Shown: piece after piece, positions 18,160 through 26,343 of the stretch
Numbering within the stretch: position 1 is the stretch's first letter
Layout of the letters: each line of letters starts with the position of its first letter
Assembly: GCF_004923295.1 (NCBI RefSeq)
Contig: NZ_CP039634.1
Span: forward strand, 372,001 to 436,000
Origin: Azospirillum sp. TSH100
GTDB taxonomy: Bacteria; Pseudomonadota; Alphaproteobacteria; Azospirillales; Azospirillaceae
Reading direction: 5' to 3'
DNA length: 64,000 nucleotides
Translations under genes and position numbers: made by a program
Notes under the pieces: generated by a model
Told to the model about the DNA's origin: nothing
What the model saw: only the letters and a program-made list of their open reading frames with translations
The model's database searches: none

Positions 18160-18804
18160 TCAAACCCGCCGCAGAATCTCTTCCGCCAGCGCCTGCATCT
18201 CGGCCGCCGCCTGGGTCTTGCGCGCGGCCTCCGTCACCGACAGGCCGGTCATCAGCGTTCCGGCATAGGCGGTGCGATTTCCCACCTGGGCCGTCGCCAG
18301 TTCCACCGCAGGCGGGGCGACCAGTTCATGGACCTTGGCGACCAGCTCATCGGCGATACGGGCGCGCGGCGGCACGCGGTTCAGCACCAGCAGCAGGCGG
18401 CGCTTCTCCTGCGCCGCCAGATCGATGGTCGGATGCACCGCCCACAAATCCATCGGGCTCGGCTGCACCGGCGCCACCACCAGCGTGGCGGCGCGGACGG
18501 CGATACGGGCCTCGGTCTGGGCATGGGGCGGGCTGTCGACCACGACGATGTCGTGGCTGCGCGCCAGCTTCTCCACCTCCGCCTGGGTACGCCAGCCGGT
18601 GATCTGCACATGGGTGAAGCCGGGCTCGCCGCTGGTGGCTTCCGACCGCACGGCGTGCCAGCGGGTCAGGCTGCCCTGCGGATCGATGTCGACGGTGGCG
18701 ACCTTGTGGCCGAGCTGCGCCCAGGCGATGGCGAGATGCGCGGCCAGCGTGGTCTTGCCGGCGCCGCCTTTCTGCTGCGCCACGGTGAAGACCTTGCCCG
18801 TCAT
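18160..18804 (-). CDS. Orphan ParA/MinD-family P-loop ATPase
   Basis: A 214-residue deviant-Walker-A ATPase. QQKGGAGKTTLAAHLA carries the signature KGGxGKT with the extra N-terminal lysine, VATVDIDPQGSLTRW is the switch region, and DIVVVDSPPH is Walker B. No ParB or centromere-like repeats lie nearby, so it is probably an orphan ParA used to position a cargo or complex on the nucleoid or membrane rather than a partition gene. The start at 18804 is next to the P-loop as in most short ParA proteins; ATGs at 18816 and 18819 would add four or five residues. Transcribed divergently from tsaC. Confidence 0.85.
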   Translation of the reverse strand: MTGKVFTVAQQKGGAGKTTLAAHLAIAWAQLGHKVATVDIDPQGSLTRWHAVRSEATSGEPGFTHVQITGWRTQAEVEKLARSHDIVVVDSPPHAQTEARIAVRAATLVVAPVQPSPMDLWAVHPTIDLAAQEKRRLLLVLNRVPPRARIADELVAKVHELVAPPAVELATAQVGNRTAYAGTLMTGLSVTEAARKTQAAAEMQALAEEILRRV

Positions 18805-18885
18805 GCCCGCACCCATCATGTTGTGTTGGTTGATTGCGCACTCCCCCTCATAACCTTGGGCATGGCACCGGTGCAACCGCGCGAA

Positions 18886-18913
18886 TTGACACCGGGGCTG
18901 CACGGGCTAGAAA
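18886..18913 (+). promoter_or_regulatory. Candidate sigma-70 promoter giving a near-leaderless tsaC mRNA
   Basis: TTGACA at 18886-18891, a 16-base spacer and TAGAAA at 18908-18913 fit a housekeeping promoter. Transcription would begin about 6-7 bases after the -10, essentially at the GTG start codon 18920, and no ribosome site is visible upstream of it. Confidence 0.45.
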
Positions 18914-18919
18914 GACGCC

Positions 18920-19915
18920 GTGACCGACCATTCCGCACCCGATACCGGTGAGAAGCGCCCGACGCTGATCCCGGCCACCCCGACCGGCATCGCCCGCGCG
19001 GCCGAACTGTTGCGCGCCGGCCGTCTGGTCGCCTTCCCGACCGAAACGGTCTATGGGCTGGGCGCCGACGCCACCGACGACCGCGCCGTGGCCGCCATCT
19101 TCGCCGCCAAGGGCCGGCCGCAGTTCAACCCGCTGATCGCCCATGTCCCCGATCTGGTCGCCGCCCACTCCTGGGGCCTGTTCGACGATCGCGCCCACGA
19201 TCTGGCGACGCAATTCTGGCCCGGTCCGCTGACCATGGTCGTGCCGCGCCCGGCCAACTCCGCCCTGTCGCTGCTGGTCAGCGCCGGGCTGGACAGCATC
19301 GCCATCCGCGTGCCCAACCACCCGGTGGCCCAGGCCATCCTGCGCGCCGCCGGCAAGCCGATCGCCGCGCCCAGCGCCAACCGCTCCGGCGCCGTCAGCC
19401 CGACAACGCCGCACCATGTGCTGGAAAGCCTGGGCGACCGGGTGGACGGCATCGTCACCGGCGGCAAGTGCATGGTCGGCCTTGAATCCACCGTCATCGA
19501 CCTGACCGGCCCCGAGGCGGTGCTCCTGCGTCCCGGCGCCGTGCTGCCCGACGAGATGGAGCGGCTGATCGGCCCGGTCCGCCTGTCGGCCGGCGACCCG
19601 ACCGCGCCGAAGTCGCCCGGCCAGCTGGAAAGCCACTACGCCCCCAACGCCGCGGTGCGCCTGAACGCCTCCTCGGCGGAGGAGGACGAGGCGTTCCTGA
19701 CCTTCGGTCCCGACCGCTTCGTCTTCGGCGGCACCACGCGGCTGAACCTGAGCCTGGAAGGCGACCTGAACGAGGCGGCGGCCAACCTGTTCTCCCACCT
19801 GCGCAGCCTCGACCAGAGCGGAGCCCGGCGCATCGCCGTGATGCCGATCCCTGAGGTCGGGCTTGGCATGGCGATCAACGACCGCCTGCGCCGCGCCGCC
19901 GCCCCGCGCAGCTAA
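18920..19915 (+). CDS. tsaC: L-threonylcarbamoyladenylate synthase (Sua5/TsaC type)
   Basis: A 331-residue protein made of a YrdC domain (about residues 20-205) and a C-terminal Sua5 domain, so it is the long Sua5 form. GRLVAFPTETVYGLGADA is the substrate pocket, KGRPQFNPLIAHV follows, and APSANRSGAVSPTTPHHV plus LESTVIDLTG complete the YrdC core. It makes threonylcarbamoyl-AMP from threonine, bicarbonate and ATP for the t6A37 modification of ANN-reading tRNAs. The GTG at 18920 has no visible ribosome site, and a promoter-like sequence ends just upstream, so the mRNA may be leaderless. Confidence 0.94.
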   Translation: MTDHSAPDTGEKRPTLIPATPTGIARAAELLRAGRLVAFPTETVYGLGADATDDRAVAAIFAAKGRPQFNPLIAHVPDLVAAHSWGLFDDRAHDLATQFWPGPLTMVVPRPANSALSLLVSAGLDSIAIRVPNHPVAQAILRAAGKPIAAPSANRSGAVSPTTPHHVLESLGDRVDGIVTGGKCMVGLESTVIDLTGPEAVLLRPGAVLPDEMERLIGPVRLSAGDPTAPKSPGQLESHYAPNAAVRLNASSAEEDEAFLTFGPDRFVFGGTTRLNLSLEGDLNEAAANLFSHLRSLDQSGARRIAVMPIPEVGLGMAINDRLRRAAAPRS

Positions 19916-20022
19916 ATCCTGGGGTGGCGGCTGGTCTGCGCAACAGGTGCATGGAAATGGGGGCGGCTAGATTGTAGAAGTGTCGCGCTTCACTGCGCCA
20001 ACCTTCTGCCGGACTCCGCGCC

Positions 20023-21441
20023 ATGACCACCATCGCCGCTGCCCTCGACCAGATCCGCGCCATCGTCGGCCCGTCCGGCATCCTCACCGACGCCGCCGAC
20101 ATGGCTCCCTACCTCGCGGAGTGGCGCGGGCGCTTCAAGGGCAACAGCCCGGCGGTGGTCCGTCCGGCCAGCACCGGGGAAGTGGCGGCGGTCGTCAAAA
20201 TCTGCGCCGAGGCCGGGATCCCCATCGTGCCCCAGGGCGGCAACACCAGCCTCGTCGGCGGCTCCATCCCGTACGAGGAGGGGCGCGAGATCGTGCTCAG
20301 CCTGTCGCGCCTGAACCGCATCCGCGACATCGACACGCTGAACTACACCATGACGGTGGAGGCCGGCGTCGTGCTGACCAGCGTGCAGGAGGCCGCGGCC
20401 GACGCCGACCGCCTGTTCCCGCTGAGCCTGGGCGCCGAGGGCACGGCGCAGATCGGCGGCCTGATCTCCACCAACGCCGGCGGCATCAACGTCCTGCGCT
20501 ACGGCAACACCCGCGATCTGGTGCTGGGGCTGGAGGTGGTGCTGGCCGACGGTCGCGTCTGGGACGGCATGCGCCGGCTGCGCAAGAACAACACCGGCTA
20601 CGACCTGAAGAACCTGTTCATCGGCGCCGAGGGCACGCTGGGCATCGTCACCGCCGCCGTGCTGAAGCTGTTCCCGCGCCCGCGCCAGTCGATCACCGCC
20701 TTCGTCGCCGTGCCCAGCCCGGCCGCCGCCATCGAGCTGCTGGCCCGCCTGCGCGCCGCCTCCGGCGACGCCGTGTCTGCCTTCGAGCTGATGTCGCGCC
20801 GCTGCCTGGACTTCGCGCTGAAGCATGTCGCCGGCACAATCGACCCGCTGTCGGAGCCGTCGCCCTGGTATGTGCTGACCGAGCTGACCGCCGGCACCCA
20901 GTCCGATGCCTTCCAGGAGACGGTGGAGACCGCGCTGGGCGAGGCGTTCGAGGCGGATCTCGCGACCGACGCCACGCTGGCCCAGTCGGATGCCCAGGCC
21001 AAGCAGCTGTGGTTCATCCGTGAAGCCATCGTCGAGGCGCAAAAGTTCGAGGGTGGCTCGATCAAGAACGACGTGTCGATCCCGGTCTCCCGCGTCGCCG
21101 AGTTCATCGAACTGGCGGAAGCGGCGGTGGCGCAGGCCTGCCCCGGCATCCGTCCGACCCCCTTCGGCCATGTCGGCGACGGCAACATCCACTTCAACCT
21201 CAGCCAGCCCGAGGGCGCGGATACCAAGGCCTATCTCGACCGCTGGGACGAGATCTGCCACGTCGTGAACGAGGTGATCTTCAAGCTCGACGGCTCGATC
21301 TCCGCCGAACATGGCGTCGGCCGCTTCAAGAAGGACGAGATGCCGGCAATCAAGGGGCCGGTGGAGTTCGACATGCTGCGCGCCATCAAGGCGACGCTCG
21401 ACCCCAAGGGCCTGCTGAACCCCGGCAAGATGCTGCCCTGA
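20023..21441 (+). CDS. FAD-linked oxidase, D-2-hydroxyacid (D-2-hydroxyglutarate-like) dehydrogenase
   Basis: A 472-residue flavoprotein of the VAO/PCMH superfamily. PQGGNTSLVGGSIP and GGLISTNAGGINVLRYGNTRD bind the FAD pyrophosphate, LRKNNTGYDLKNLFIGAEG is the conserved central block and GHVGDGNIHFNLS and ISAEHGVGRFK are the C-terminal substrate and metal motifs. It probably oxidises a D-2-hydroxyacid such as D-2-hydroxyglutarate or D-lactate and passes electrons to an electron-transfer flavoprotein or quinone. Which acid is used cannot be told from sequence. It stands alone between tsaC and leuC with about 100 and 165 bases on either side. Confidence 0.87.
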   Translation: MTTIAAALDQIRAIVGPSGILTDAADMAPYLAEWRGRFKGNSPAVVRPASTGEVAAVVKICAEAGIPIVPQGGNTSLVGGSIPYEEGREIVLSLSRLNRIRDIDTLNYTMTVEAGVVLTSVQEAAADADRLFPLSLGAEGTAQIGGLISTNAGGINVLRYGNTRDLVLGLEVVLADGRVWDGMRRLRKNNTGYDLKNLFIGAEGTLGIVTAAVLKLFPRPRQSITAFVAVPSPAAAIELLARLRAASGDAVSAFELMSRRCLDFALKHVAGTIDPLSEPSPWYVLTELTAGTQSDAFQETVETALGEAFEADLATDATLAQSDAQAKQLWFIREAIVEAQKFEGGSIKNDVSIPVSRVAEFIELAEAAVAQACPGIRPTPFGHVGDGNIHFNLSQPEGADTKAYLDRWDEICHVVNEVIFKLDGSISAEHGVGRFKKDEMPAIKGPVEFDMLRAIKATLDPKGLLNPGKMLP

Positions 21442-21480
21442 CCGCCCTCACCGGCCGCCCCTCATCGGCCGCCAGTGTCA

Positions 21481-21534
21481 TAATATTGCGGGGGACAGGC
21501 TTGCGACGACAGACGTAGCGCGATGCTTGTCCCC
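21481..21534 (+). promoter_or_regulatory. leuC leader: -10-like element and 10-bp stem-loop
   Basis: TAATAT at 21481-21486 resembles a -10 element, without a good -35. Just after it, GGGGACAGGC (21491-21500) pairs with GCTTGTCCCC (21525-21534) with one G-T wobble, around a 24-base loop. If transcription starts near 21493 this hairpin would form the 5' end of the leuC mRNA. A mini-ORF beginning at 21551 contains Phe-Leu-Leu-Arg-Leu but not a leucine run, so classical attenuation is not supported. Confidence 0.4.
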
Positions 21535-21606
21535 GGCACGACACAAGGCTATGGTGCGGCCTCCGTTTCTTCTGCGCCTGTCGTACCGCGAGAGAGAGTT
21601 TTTCCG

Positions 21607-23013
21607 ATGTCCAAGCCGCGCACTCTGTTCGACAAGATCTGGGACAGCCACGTCGTGCATCGCCAGGACGACGGCACCTGCATCCTCTACATCGACCGCC
21701 ATCTGGTCCATGAAGTGACCAGCCCGCAGGCGTTCGAAGGACTGCGCGTCGCCGGCCGCAAGGTGCGGCGTCCGGAAGCCACTCTCGCCGTTCCCGACCA
21801 CAACGTCCCCACCACCGACCGCTCCAAGGGCATCACCGAGGAGGAGAGCCGGATCCAGGTGGAGACGCTGGACAAGAACGCCCGCGACTTCGGCGTCCGC
21901 TATTTCCCGATGGACGACGTCCGCCAGGGCATCGTGCACATCGTCGGCCCGGAACAGGGCTTCACCCTGCCCGGCGCCACCATCGTCTGCGGCGACAGCC
22001 ACACCGCCACGCATGGTGCCTTCGGCGCGCTGGCCTTCGGCATCGGCACGTCGGAGGTGGAGCATGTGCTGGCCACCCAGACCCTGCTGCAGAAGCCGGC
22101 CAAGAACATGCTGATCCGCGTGGACGGCAAGGTGAACCCGGGCGTCACCGCCAAGGACATCGTGCTGGCCATCATCGGCAGGATCGGCACCGCCGGCGGC
22201 ACCGGCTACGTCATCGAGTTCGCGGGCGAAGCCATCCGCGACCTGTCGATGGAAGGCCGCATGACGGTCTGCAACATGGCGATCGAAGGCGGCGCCCGCG
22301 CCGGCCTGATCGCCCCGGACGAGAAGACCTTCGAGTATGTGAAGGGCCGTGCCCTGGCGCCGAAGGCCGGCGCCTGGGAGCAGGCCGTCCAGTACTGGAA
22401 GACGCTGCCGTCGGACGAGGGCGCGGTCTATGACGCCACCGTCGTGCTGAACGCCGCCGACATCGCCCCGCAGGTCACCTGGGGCACCAGCCCGGAAGAC
22501 GTGCTGCCGATCACCGCGACCGTGCCGAATCCGGCCGAGATCGCCGATGCCGGCAAGCGCGCTGCCGTCGAGCGTTCGCTCGCCTACATGGGCCTGACCC
22601 CCGGCCAGCCGTTGACCGAGGTGAAGGTCGACACCGTCTTCATCGGCTCCTGCACCAACGGCCGCATCGAGGACCTGCGCGCCGCCGCCGAGGTCGCCAA
22701 GGGCCGCAAGGTCGCCGAGGGCGTGCGTGCCCTGGTGGTTCCCGGTTCGGGTCTGGTCAAGGAGCAAGCCGAAGAAGAGGGTCTGGACAAGATCTTCACC
22801 GAGGCCGGCTTCGAGTGGCGCGAGCCGGGCTGCTCCATGTGCCTGGCGATGAACGCCGACCGTCTGGCTCCCGGCGAGCGCAGCGCGTCCACCTCCAACC
22901 GCAACTTCGAGGGTCGTCAGGGCCGCGGCGGCCGCACCCACCTCGTCAGCCCGGCGATGGCCGTGGCCGCGGCGGTGACGGGGCATCTGGCCGACGTGCG
23001 CGCTCTGGCATAA
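21607..23013 (+). CDS. leuC: 3-isopropylmalate dehydratase large subunit
   Basis: A 468-residue aconitase-family protein. FIGSCTNGR and GCSMCLAMN hold the three cysteines of the [4Fe-4S] cluster, and [20 protein letters not shown] is the conserved active-site block. It isomerises 2-isopropylmalate to 3-isopropylmalate in leucine synthesis and can also act on citramalate, which is relevant because a citramalate synthase gene lies at 49215. The small subunit gene leuD and leuB, usually adjacent in related bacteria, are not next to it; a strong terminator follows the stop directly. The ATG at 21607 gives the standard [15 protein letters not shown] start. Confidence 0.97.
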   Translation: MSKPRTLFDKIWDSHVVHRQDDGTCILYIDRHLVHEVTSPQAFEGLRVAGRKVRRPEATLAVPDHNVPTTDRSKGITEEESRIQVETLDKNARDFGVRYFPMDDVRQGIVHIVGPEQGFTLPGATIVCGDSHTATHGAFGALAFGIGTSEVEHVLATQTLLQKPAKNMLIRVDGKVNPGVTAKDIVLAIIGRIGTAGGTGYVIEFAGEAIRDLSMEGRMTVCNMAIEGGARAGLIAPDEKTFEYVKGRALAPKAGAWEQAVQYWKTLPSDEGAVYDATVVLNAADIAPQVTWGTSPEDVLPITATVPNPAEIADAGKRAAVERSLAYMGLTPGQPLTEVKVDTVFIGSCTNGRIEDLRAAAEVAKGRKVAEGVRALVVPGSGLVKEQAEEEGLDKIFTEAGFEWREPGCSMCLAMNADRLAPGERSASTSNRNFEGRQGRGGRTHLVSPAMAVAAAVTGHLADVRALA

Positions 23014-23050
23014 GCGGGTTCGGTCTTTCGGACCGGGTGCTGTCGTAACG

Positions 23051-23084
23051 CGGGCGGGAGTGCTGACACTCCCGCCCGTTTTTT
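23051..23084 (+). terminator. Rho-independent terminator after leuC
   Basis: A perfect 12-bp stem, CGGGCGGGAGTG with CACTCCCGCCCG, encloses a four-base loop CTGA and is followed by six T residues at 23079-23084. It ends the leuC transcript as a single-gene unit. Confidence 0.93.
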
Positions 23085-23147
23085 GTCCGGCCTCGACCCG
23101 CCATGACGACAGTGATCATCGAGGCAAGTGAAGGAGACGAGCCGATC

Positions 23148-23702
23148 ATGCGGGTGCTTGCGATCTCCGGCAGCCTGCGCGCCGCCTCCACCAACAGCGC
23201 GTTGCTGCGGGCCGCAGCTGTTGCGGCACCGGAAGATGTGACCGTCACGATCTTTGCCGGGTCGGATGGACGTGGCGTCGGCAGCCTGCCGCCGTTCAAC
23301 CCGGATGAGGACGGCGACCCCGCCCTGCCGGCGGTGAAGGACTTTCGTGATGCGCTGACCGCAGCGGATGCGGTCGTGATCGCCTGCCCGGAATACGCCC
23401 ATGGCGTACCCGGAGCCTTGAAGAACGCCTTGGATTGGGTGGTGGCCAGCGGCGAGATGGTGGACAAGCCCGTTGCGCTGCTGCACGCCTCGTCGCGTTC
23501 GACCTACGCACGGGAAGCATTGACCGAGATTCTGACGGTCATTTCAGCCCGATTGATCGAGGAAGCCAGCGTCACCGTGCCTCTGACGGGAAAAACCTTG
23601 GACGAAGCCGAAGTGATTCTTGAACGCCCCGAAAGCCTGGCGGTATTGCGGAGCGCTCTTGCCGCTATCGAGGCCGTTGTGGCTGTCAGCACAACGCAAT
23701 AG
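23148..23702 (+). CDS. NADPH-dependent FMN reductase family protein
   Basis: A 184-residue flavodoxin-fold protein. ISGSLRAASTNSALLRA binds the FMN phosphate, and CPEYAHGVPGALKNALDW is the conserved isoalloxazine loop (PEYxxGxPGxLKNALDW). Members reduce FMN, quinones, chromate or azo dyes with NAD(P)H in the cytosol. The ATG at 23148 is 11 bases after AAGGAG and starts exactly at the first beta strand; the ATG at 23103 would add an unrelated 15-residue tail. The codon style is slightly less GC-biased than the neighbours. It sits alone between the leuC terminator and the oppositely oriented LivH fusion. Confidence 0.9.
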   Translation: MRVLAISGSLRAASTNSALLRAAAVAAPEDVTVTIFAGSDGRGVGSLPPFNPDEDGDPALPAVKDFRDALTAADAVVIACPEYAHGVPGALKNALDWVVASGEMVDKPVALLHASSRSTYAREALTEILTVISARLIEEASVTVPLTGKTLDEAEVILERPESLAVLRSALAAIEAVVAVSTTQ

Positions 23703-23726
23703 GAATCCGTCCGTTTTCCTAGCCGC

Positions 23727-25037
23727 TCAGTCGCCCCTGCCCCGCGCCTGCCCCAGCAGCCCCTGCGGCCGGTAGATCAGGAACAGCGTCAGCAGCCCGA
23801 ACGCCACGATGTCCTTGTAGGCGAGCGCGAAATAGGCCGACCAGAAGGTCTCGACCAGCCCCAGCAGGGCCCCGCCCAGCATAGCACCCGGCACCGAGCC
23901 GATGCCGCCGACCACCGCTGCGGCCAGCGCCTTGAAGCCGATCAGGTAGCCGGTGAAGAAGTTCACCCCGCCGTAATAGAGCGCGATCACCGCCCCCGCC
24001 GCCGCGGCCAGCCCGCCGCCGATGGCGAAGGTCGCCGCCACCGTGCGGTTGACGTCCACCCCGACCAGTTCCGCCGCCGCGATATCGTCGGTGCAGGCCC
24101 GATGTGCCCGGCCGAAGGCGGTGCGCTGCATGATCCCCCACAAGCCCGCATAGAGCCCGCCGGTCAGCGCCAGAATCGCCAGTTGGGCCATCAGCGCGGT
24201 GACGGTGAAGGCACCATCGCTCGCCAGAGTGAAGCGCTCGGTCAGCACCGGCGTCGGCCACCAGTCGCGCGCGCCATGCAGCAGCCGCACCCCCTCCTGA
24301 TAGGCGATGGACAGCCCGACCGCGACGATCAGCGGCGTGTGGCTGCGCACCCCGCGCAGGCGGCGGAAGACGAGACGATCCATCGTCCAGCCCTGTACCG
24401 CGGTGAAGCCGATCACCAGCACCAGCACGCCCAGCAGGGCCGGCGGCCATGTCGCCCAGCCGGCCATGCCGAGCCCGGCCGCCGCCATCGCCGTCAGCAT
24501 GGCGCCGACCATGGTCAGCTCGCCCATCGCGAGATTGATCTGGCCGAGGATGGCATAGACCAGCGTGTAACCGAGGGCGAGCAGCCCATAGACGCAGGCG
24601 ACGGTGGCGGCGTTGATGATTTGCTGGGCCAGGAAGAGGAAAGGCGTCCAGCGGGTCGGCTGCGGCCGATCAGCCTCCACCACGCCGCCGACGGCATCGC
24701 GCGGCGGCTTGATGCGCAGCCATTGCTGCAGCATCGCGAAGCGGATGTCGGTCAGCCAGCCATTGCGGTCGGTCGCCACCCCAACCAGGGTCCGCCGCCC
24801 CTCCTCCATCGAGGTGCCGGCGAAGCGGCAGGCGATCCAATGGGATTGGCCGCCGCTGCGGTAATCGACGCGCAGCACCCGCTTATCTTCGGCATAACTT
24901 CGGGTGGACAGGTCGGTGACGCGGCCGGAGTCGAAGGCTGGGATCAGCTTCCGGCACAGCACATCCTGGTCGGCATCGACGCCGCACCCGGTGAGCATCA
25001 GCAGAACGAGGCACAACAGCGGCAGGATGCGGAGCAC
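23727..25037 (-). CDS. LivH-like branched-chain amino acid ABC permease with N-terminal lipoprotein-like domain
   Basis: A 436-residue protein. Residues 1-18 look like a lipoprotein signal ending in the lipobox LTGC, followed by about 100 hydrophilic residues (with two further Cys) that do not belong to LivH. From about residue 130 the protein is a typical LivH permease: QIINAATVACVYGLLALGYT-like start, ILGQINLAMGELTMVGA, GVDVNRTVAATFAIGGGLA (the EAA-like cytoplasmic loop precedes this) and a final YRPQGLLGQ. No livM, livG, livF or binding-protein gene is adjacent. The fusion is a single unbroken frame. It could be an assembled transporter subunit with a periplasmic sensor or docking domain; the role is inferred. 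Confidence 0.85.
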   Translation of the reverse strand: MLRILPLLCLVLLMLTGCGVDADQDVLCRKLIPAFDSGRVTDLSTRSYAEDKRVLRVDYRSGGQSHWIACRFAGTSMEEGRRTLVGVATDRNGWLTDIRFAMLQQWLRIKPPRDAVGGVVEADRPQPTRWTPFLFLAQQIINAATVACVYGLLALGYTLVYAILGQINLAMGELTMVGAMLTAMAAAGLGMAGWATWPPALLGVLVLVIGFTAVQGWTMDRLVFRRLRGVRSHTPLIVAVGLSIAYQEGVRLLHGARDWWPTPVLTERFTLASDGAFTVTALMAQLAILALTGGLYAGLWGIMQRTAFGRAHRACTDDIAAAELVGVDVNRTVAATFAIGGGLAAAAGAVIALYYGGVNFFTGYLIGFKALAAAVVGGIGSVPGAMLGGALLGLVETFWSAYFALAYKDIVAFGLLTLFLIYRPQGLLGQARGRGD

Positions 25038-25123
25038 GGAACCGCCCGGTCAGGTGGGATGGTTCAGCCTACCGACAATTTGGAAGGGTGGGAAGCACCG
25101 CCGATCCGCCCCCACCCGCTCCC

Positions 25124-26143
25124 TCACTCCACCATGTAATCGCGCACCAGAAGCTCGGCGATCTGCACCGCGTTCAGCGCGGCACCCTTGCGCAGGTTGT
25201 CGGCGACGCACCAGAAGGACAGCCCGTTCTCCACCGTGATGTCGTCGCGGATGCGGCTGACGAAGACCGGGTTGTCGCCGGCGACCTCCACCGGGGTGAC
25301 ATAACCGTCGCCGGTCTGCTGGTCGACCACCGACACGCCGGGGGCGGCGCGCAGGATGATGCGGGCCTCCTCGGCGCTGATCGGTTCCTCAGTCTCGATG
25401 TTGATCGATTCAGCGTGGCCGATGAAGGTCGGCACGCGGACGCAGGTGGCGGCGACCTTGATCTTCGGATCGAGAATCTTCTTGGTCTCCACCGTCATCT
25501 TCCACTCCTCCTTGGTGGAGCCGTCCTCCATGAAGGCGTCGATGTGGGGGATGACGTTGAAGGCGATCTGCTTGGGGAAGACGCTCTTGGCGATGGGATC
25601 GTTGACGAAGATGGCGCGGGTCTGGGTGAACAGCTCGTCCATCGCCTCCTTGCCGGCGCCCGACACCGACTGGTAGGTCGACACCACGACGCGGCGGATC
25701 TTGAAGCGGTCGTGCAGCGGCTTCAGCGCCACCACCATCTGAATGGTGGAGCAGTTGGGGTTGGCGATGATGCCGCGCTTGCGATAGCCGACCACCGCCT
25801 CCGGGTTCACTTCCGGCACCACCAGCGGCACGTCGGGGTCCATGCGGAAGTGGGAGGTGTTGTCGATCACCACGGCCCCGGCGGCGGCCGCACGCGGCAC
25901 ATGGACGGCCGAAACCTTGGCGCCGGGCGACGACAGCACGATGTCGACGCCGTGGAAGTCGAACTTGTTGAGATCCTGGACCTTGAGGATGTCGTCCTCG
26001 CCATAGGACACCTCCTGGCCGATCGACTTCTCGGAGGCCAGGGCGATGACCTTGTCGGCCGGGAACTTCCGCTCGGCCAGCGTTTGCAGGATCTCGCGCC
26101 CGACATTGCCGGTGGCGCCGATGACCGCGACGGTATAGCCCAT
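25124..26143 (-). CDS. asd: Aspartate-semialdehyde dehydrogenase
   Basis: A 339-residue NADPH enzyme. VIGATGNVGREILQTL is the dinucleotide-binding loop, NPNCSTIQMVVALKPLHD carries the catalytic cysteine near residue 130, YQSVSGAGKEAMDEL is the phosphate-binding region and RVPTFIGHAESINIE holds the conserved substrate Arg and the catalytic His. It reduces aspartyl phosphate to aspartate semialdehyde, the branch point to lysine, diaminopimelate, methionine and threonine. In related genomes asd often follows leuB; here only leuC is in the area. Its start lies 200 bases from the divergent binding-protein gene. Confidence 0.97.
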   Translation of the reverse strand: MGYTVAVIGATGNVGREILQTLAERKFPADKVIALASEKSIGQEVSYGEDDILKVQDLNKFDFHGVDIVLSSPGAKVSAVHVPRAAAAGAVVIDNTSHFRMDPDVPLVVPEVNPEAVVGYRKRGIIANPNCSTIQMVVALKPLHDRFKIRRVVVSTYQSVSGAGKEAMDELFTQTRAIFVNDPIAKSVFPKQIAFNVIPHIDAFMEDGSTKEEWKMTVETKKILDPKIKVAATCVRVPTFIGHAESINIETEEPISAEEARIILRAAPGVSVVDQQTGDGYVTPVEVAGDNPVFVSRIRDDITVENGLSFWCVADNLRKGAALNAVQIAELLVRDYMVE

Positions 26144-26265
26144 GACGGTGGTTTCCTTCTGCCGAATATCCGCGAAAACAAGAATGGTGCCGGAGGGCGT
26201 TAGGAGCTAGGCACTTTCCCCGCGAATTGCAACCCGTCCAACATCAAAGCTGCCCTCCGGCTGGG

Positions 26266-26271
26266 TTGACA
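26266..26271 (+). promoter_or_regulatory. Candidate -35 element upstream of ABC binding-protein gene
   Basis: A perfect TTGACA lies 73 bases before the start codon of the ABC binding-protein gene. No good -10 is found 16-18 bases later (best is GAAGAT), so this is a weak call. Confidence 0.3.
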
Positions 26272-26343
26272 TACCGGGGAAGGCGGCGGGAAGATTCCAT
26301 CCCTCAACAGTGCCCCGAACGGGCCTCCAGGGAGACTTCACGG

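Noticed and set aside
21551..21610. Leucine leader peptide controlling leuC by attenuation
   Set aside because: Only Phe-Leu-Leu-Arg-Leu is encoded, without a leucine run or paired terminator/antiterminator arms.
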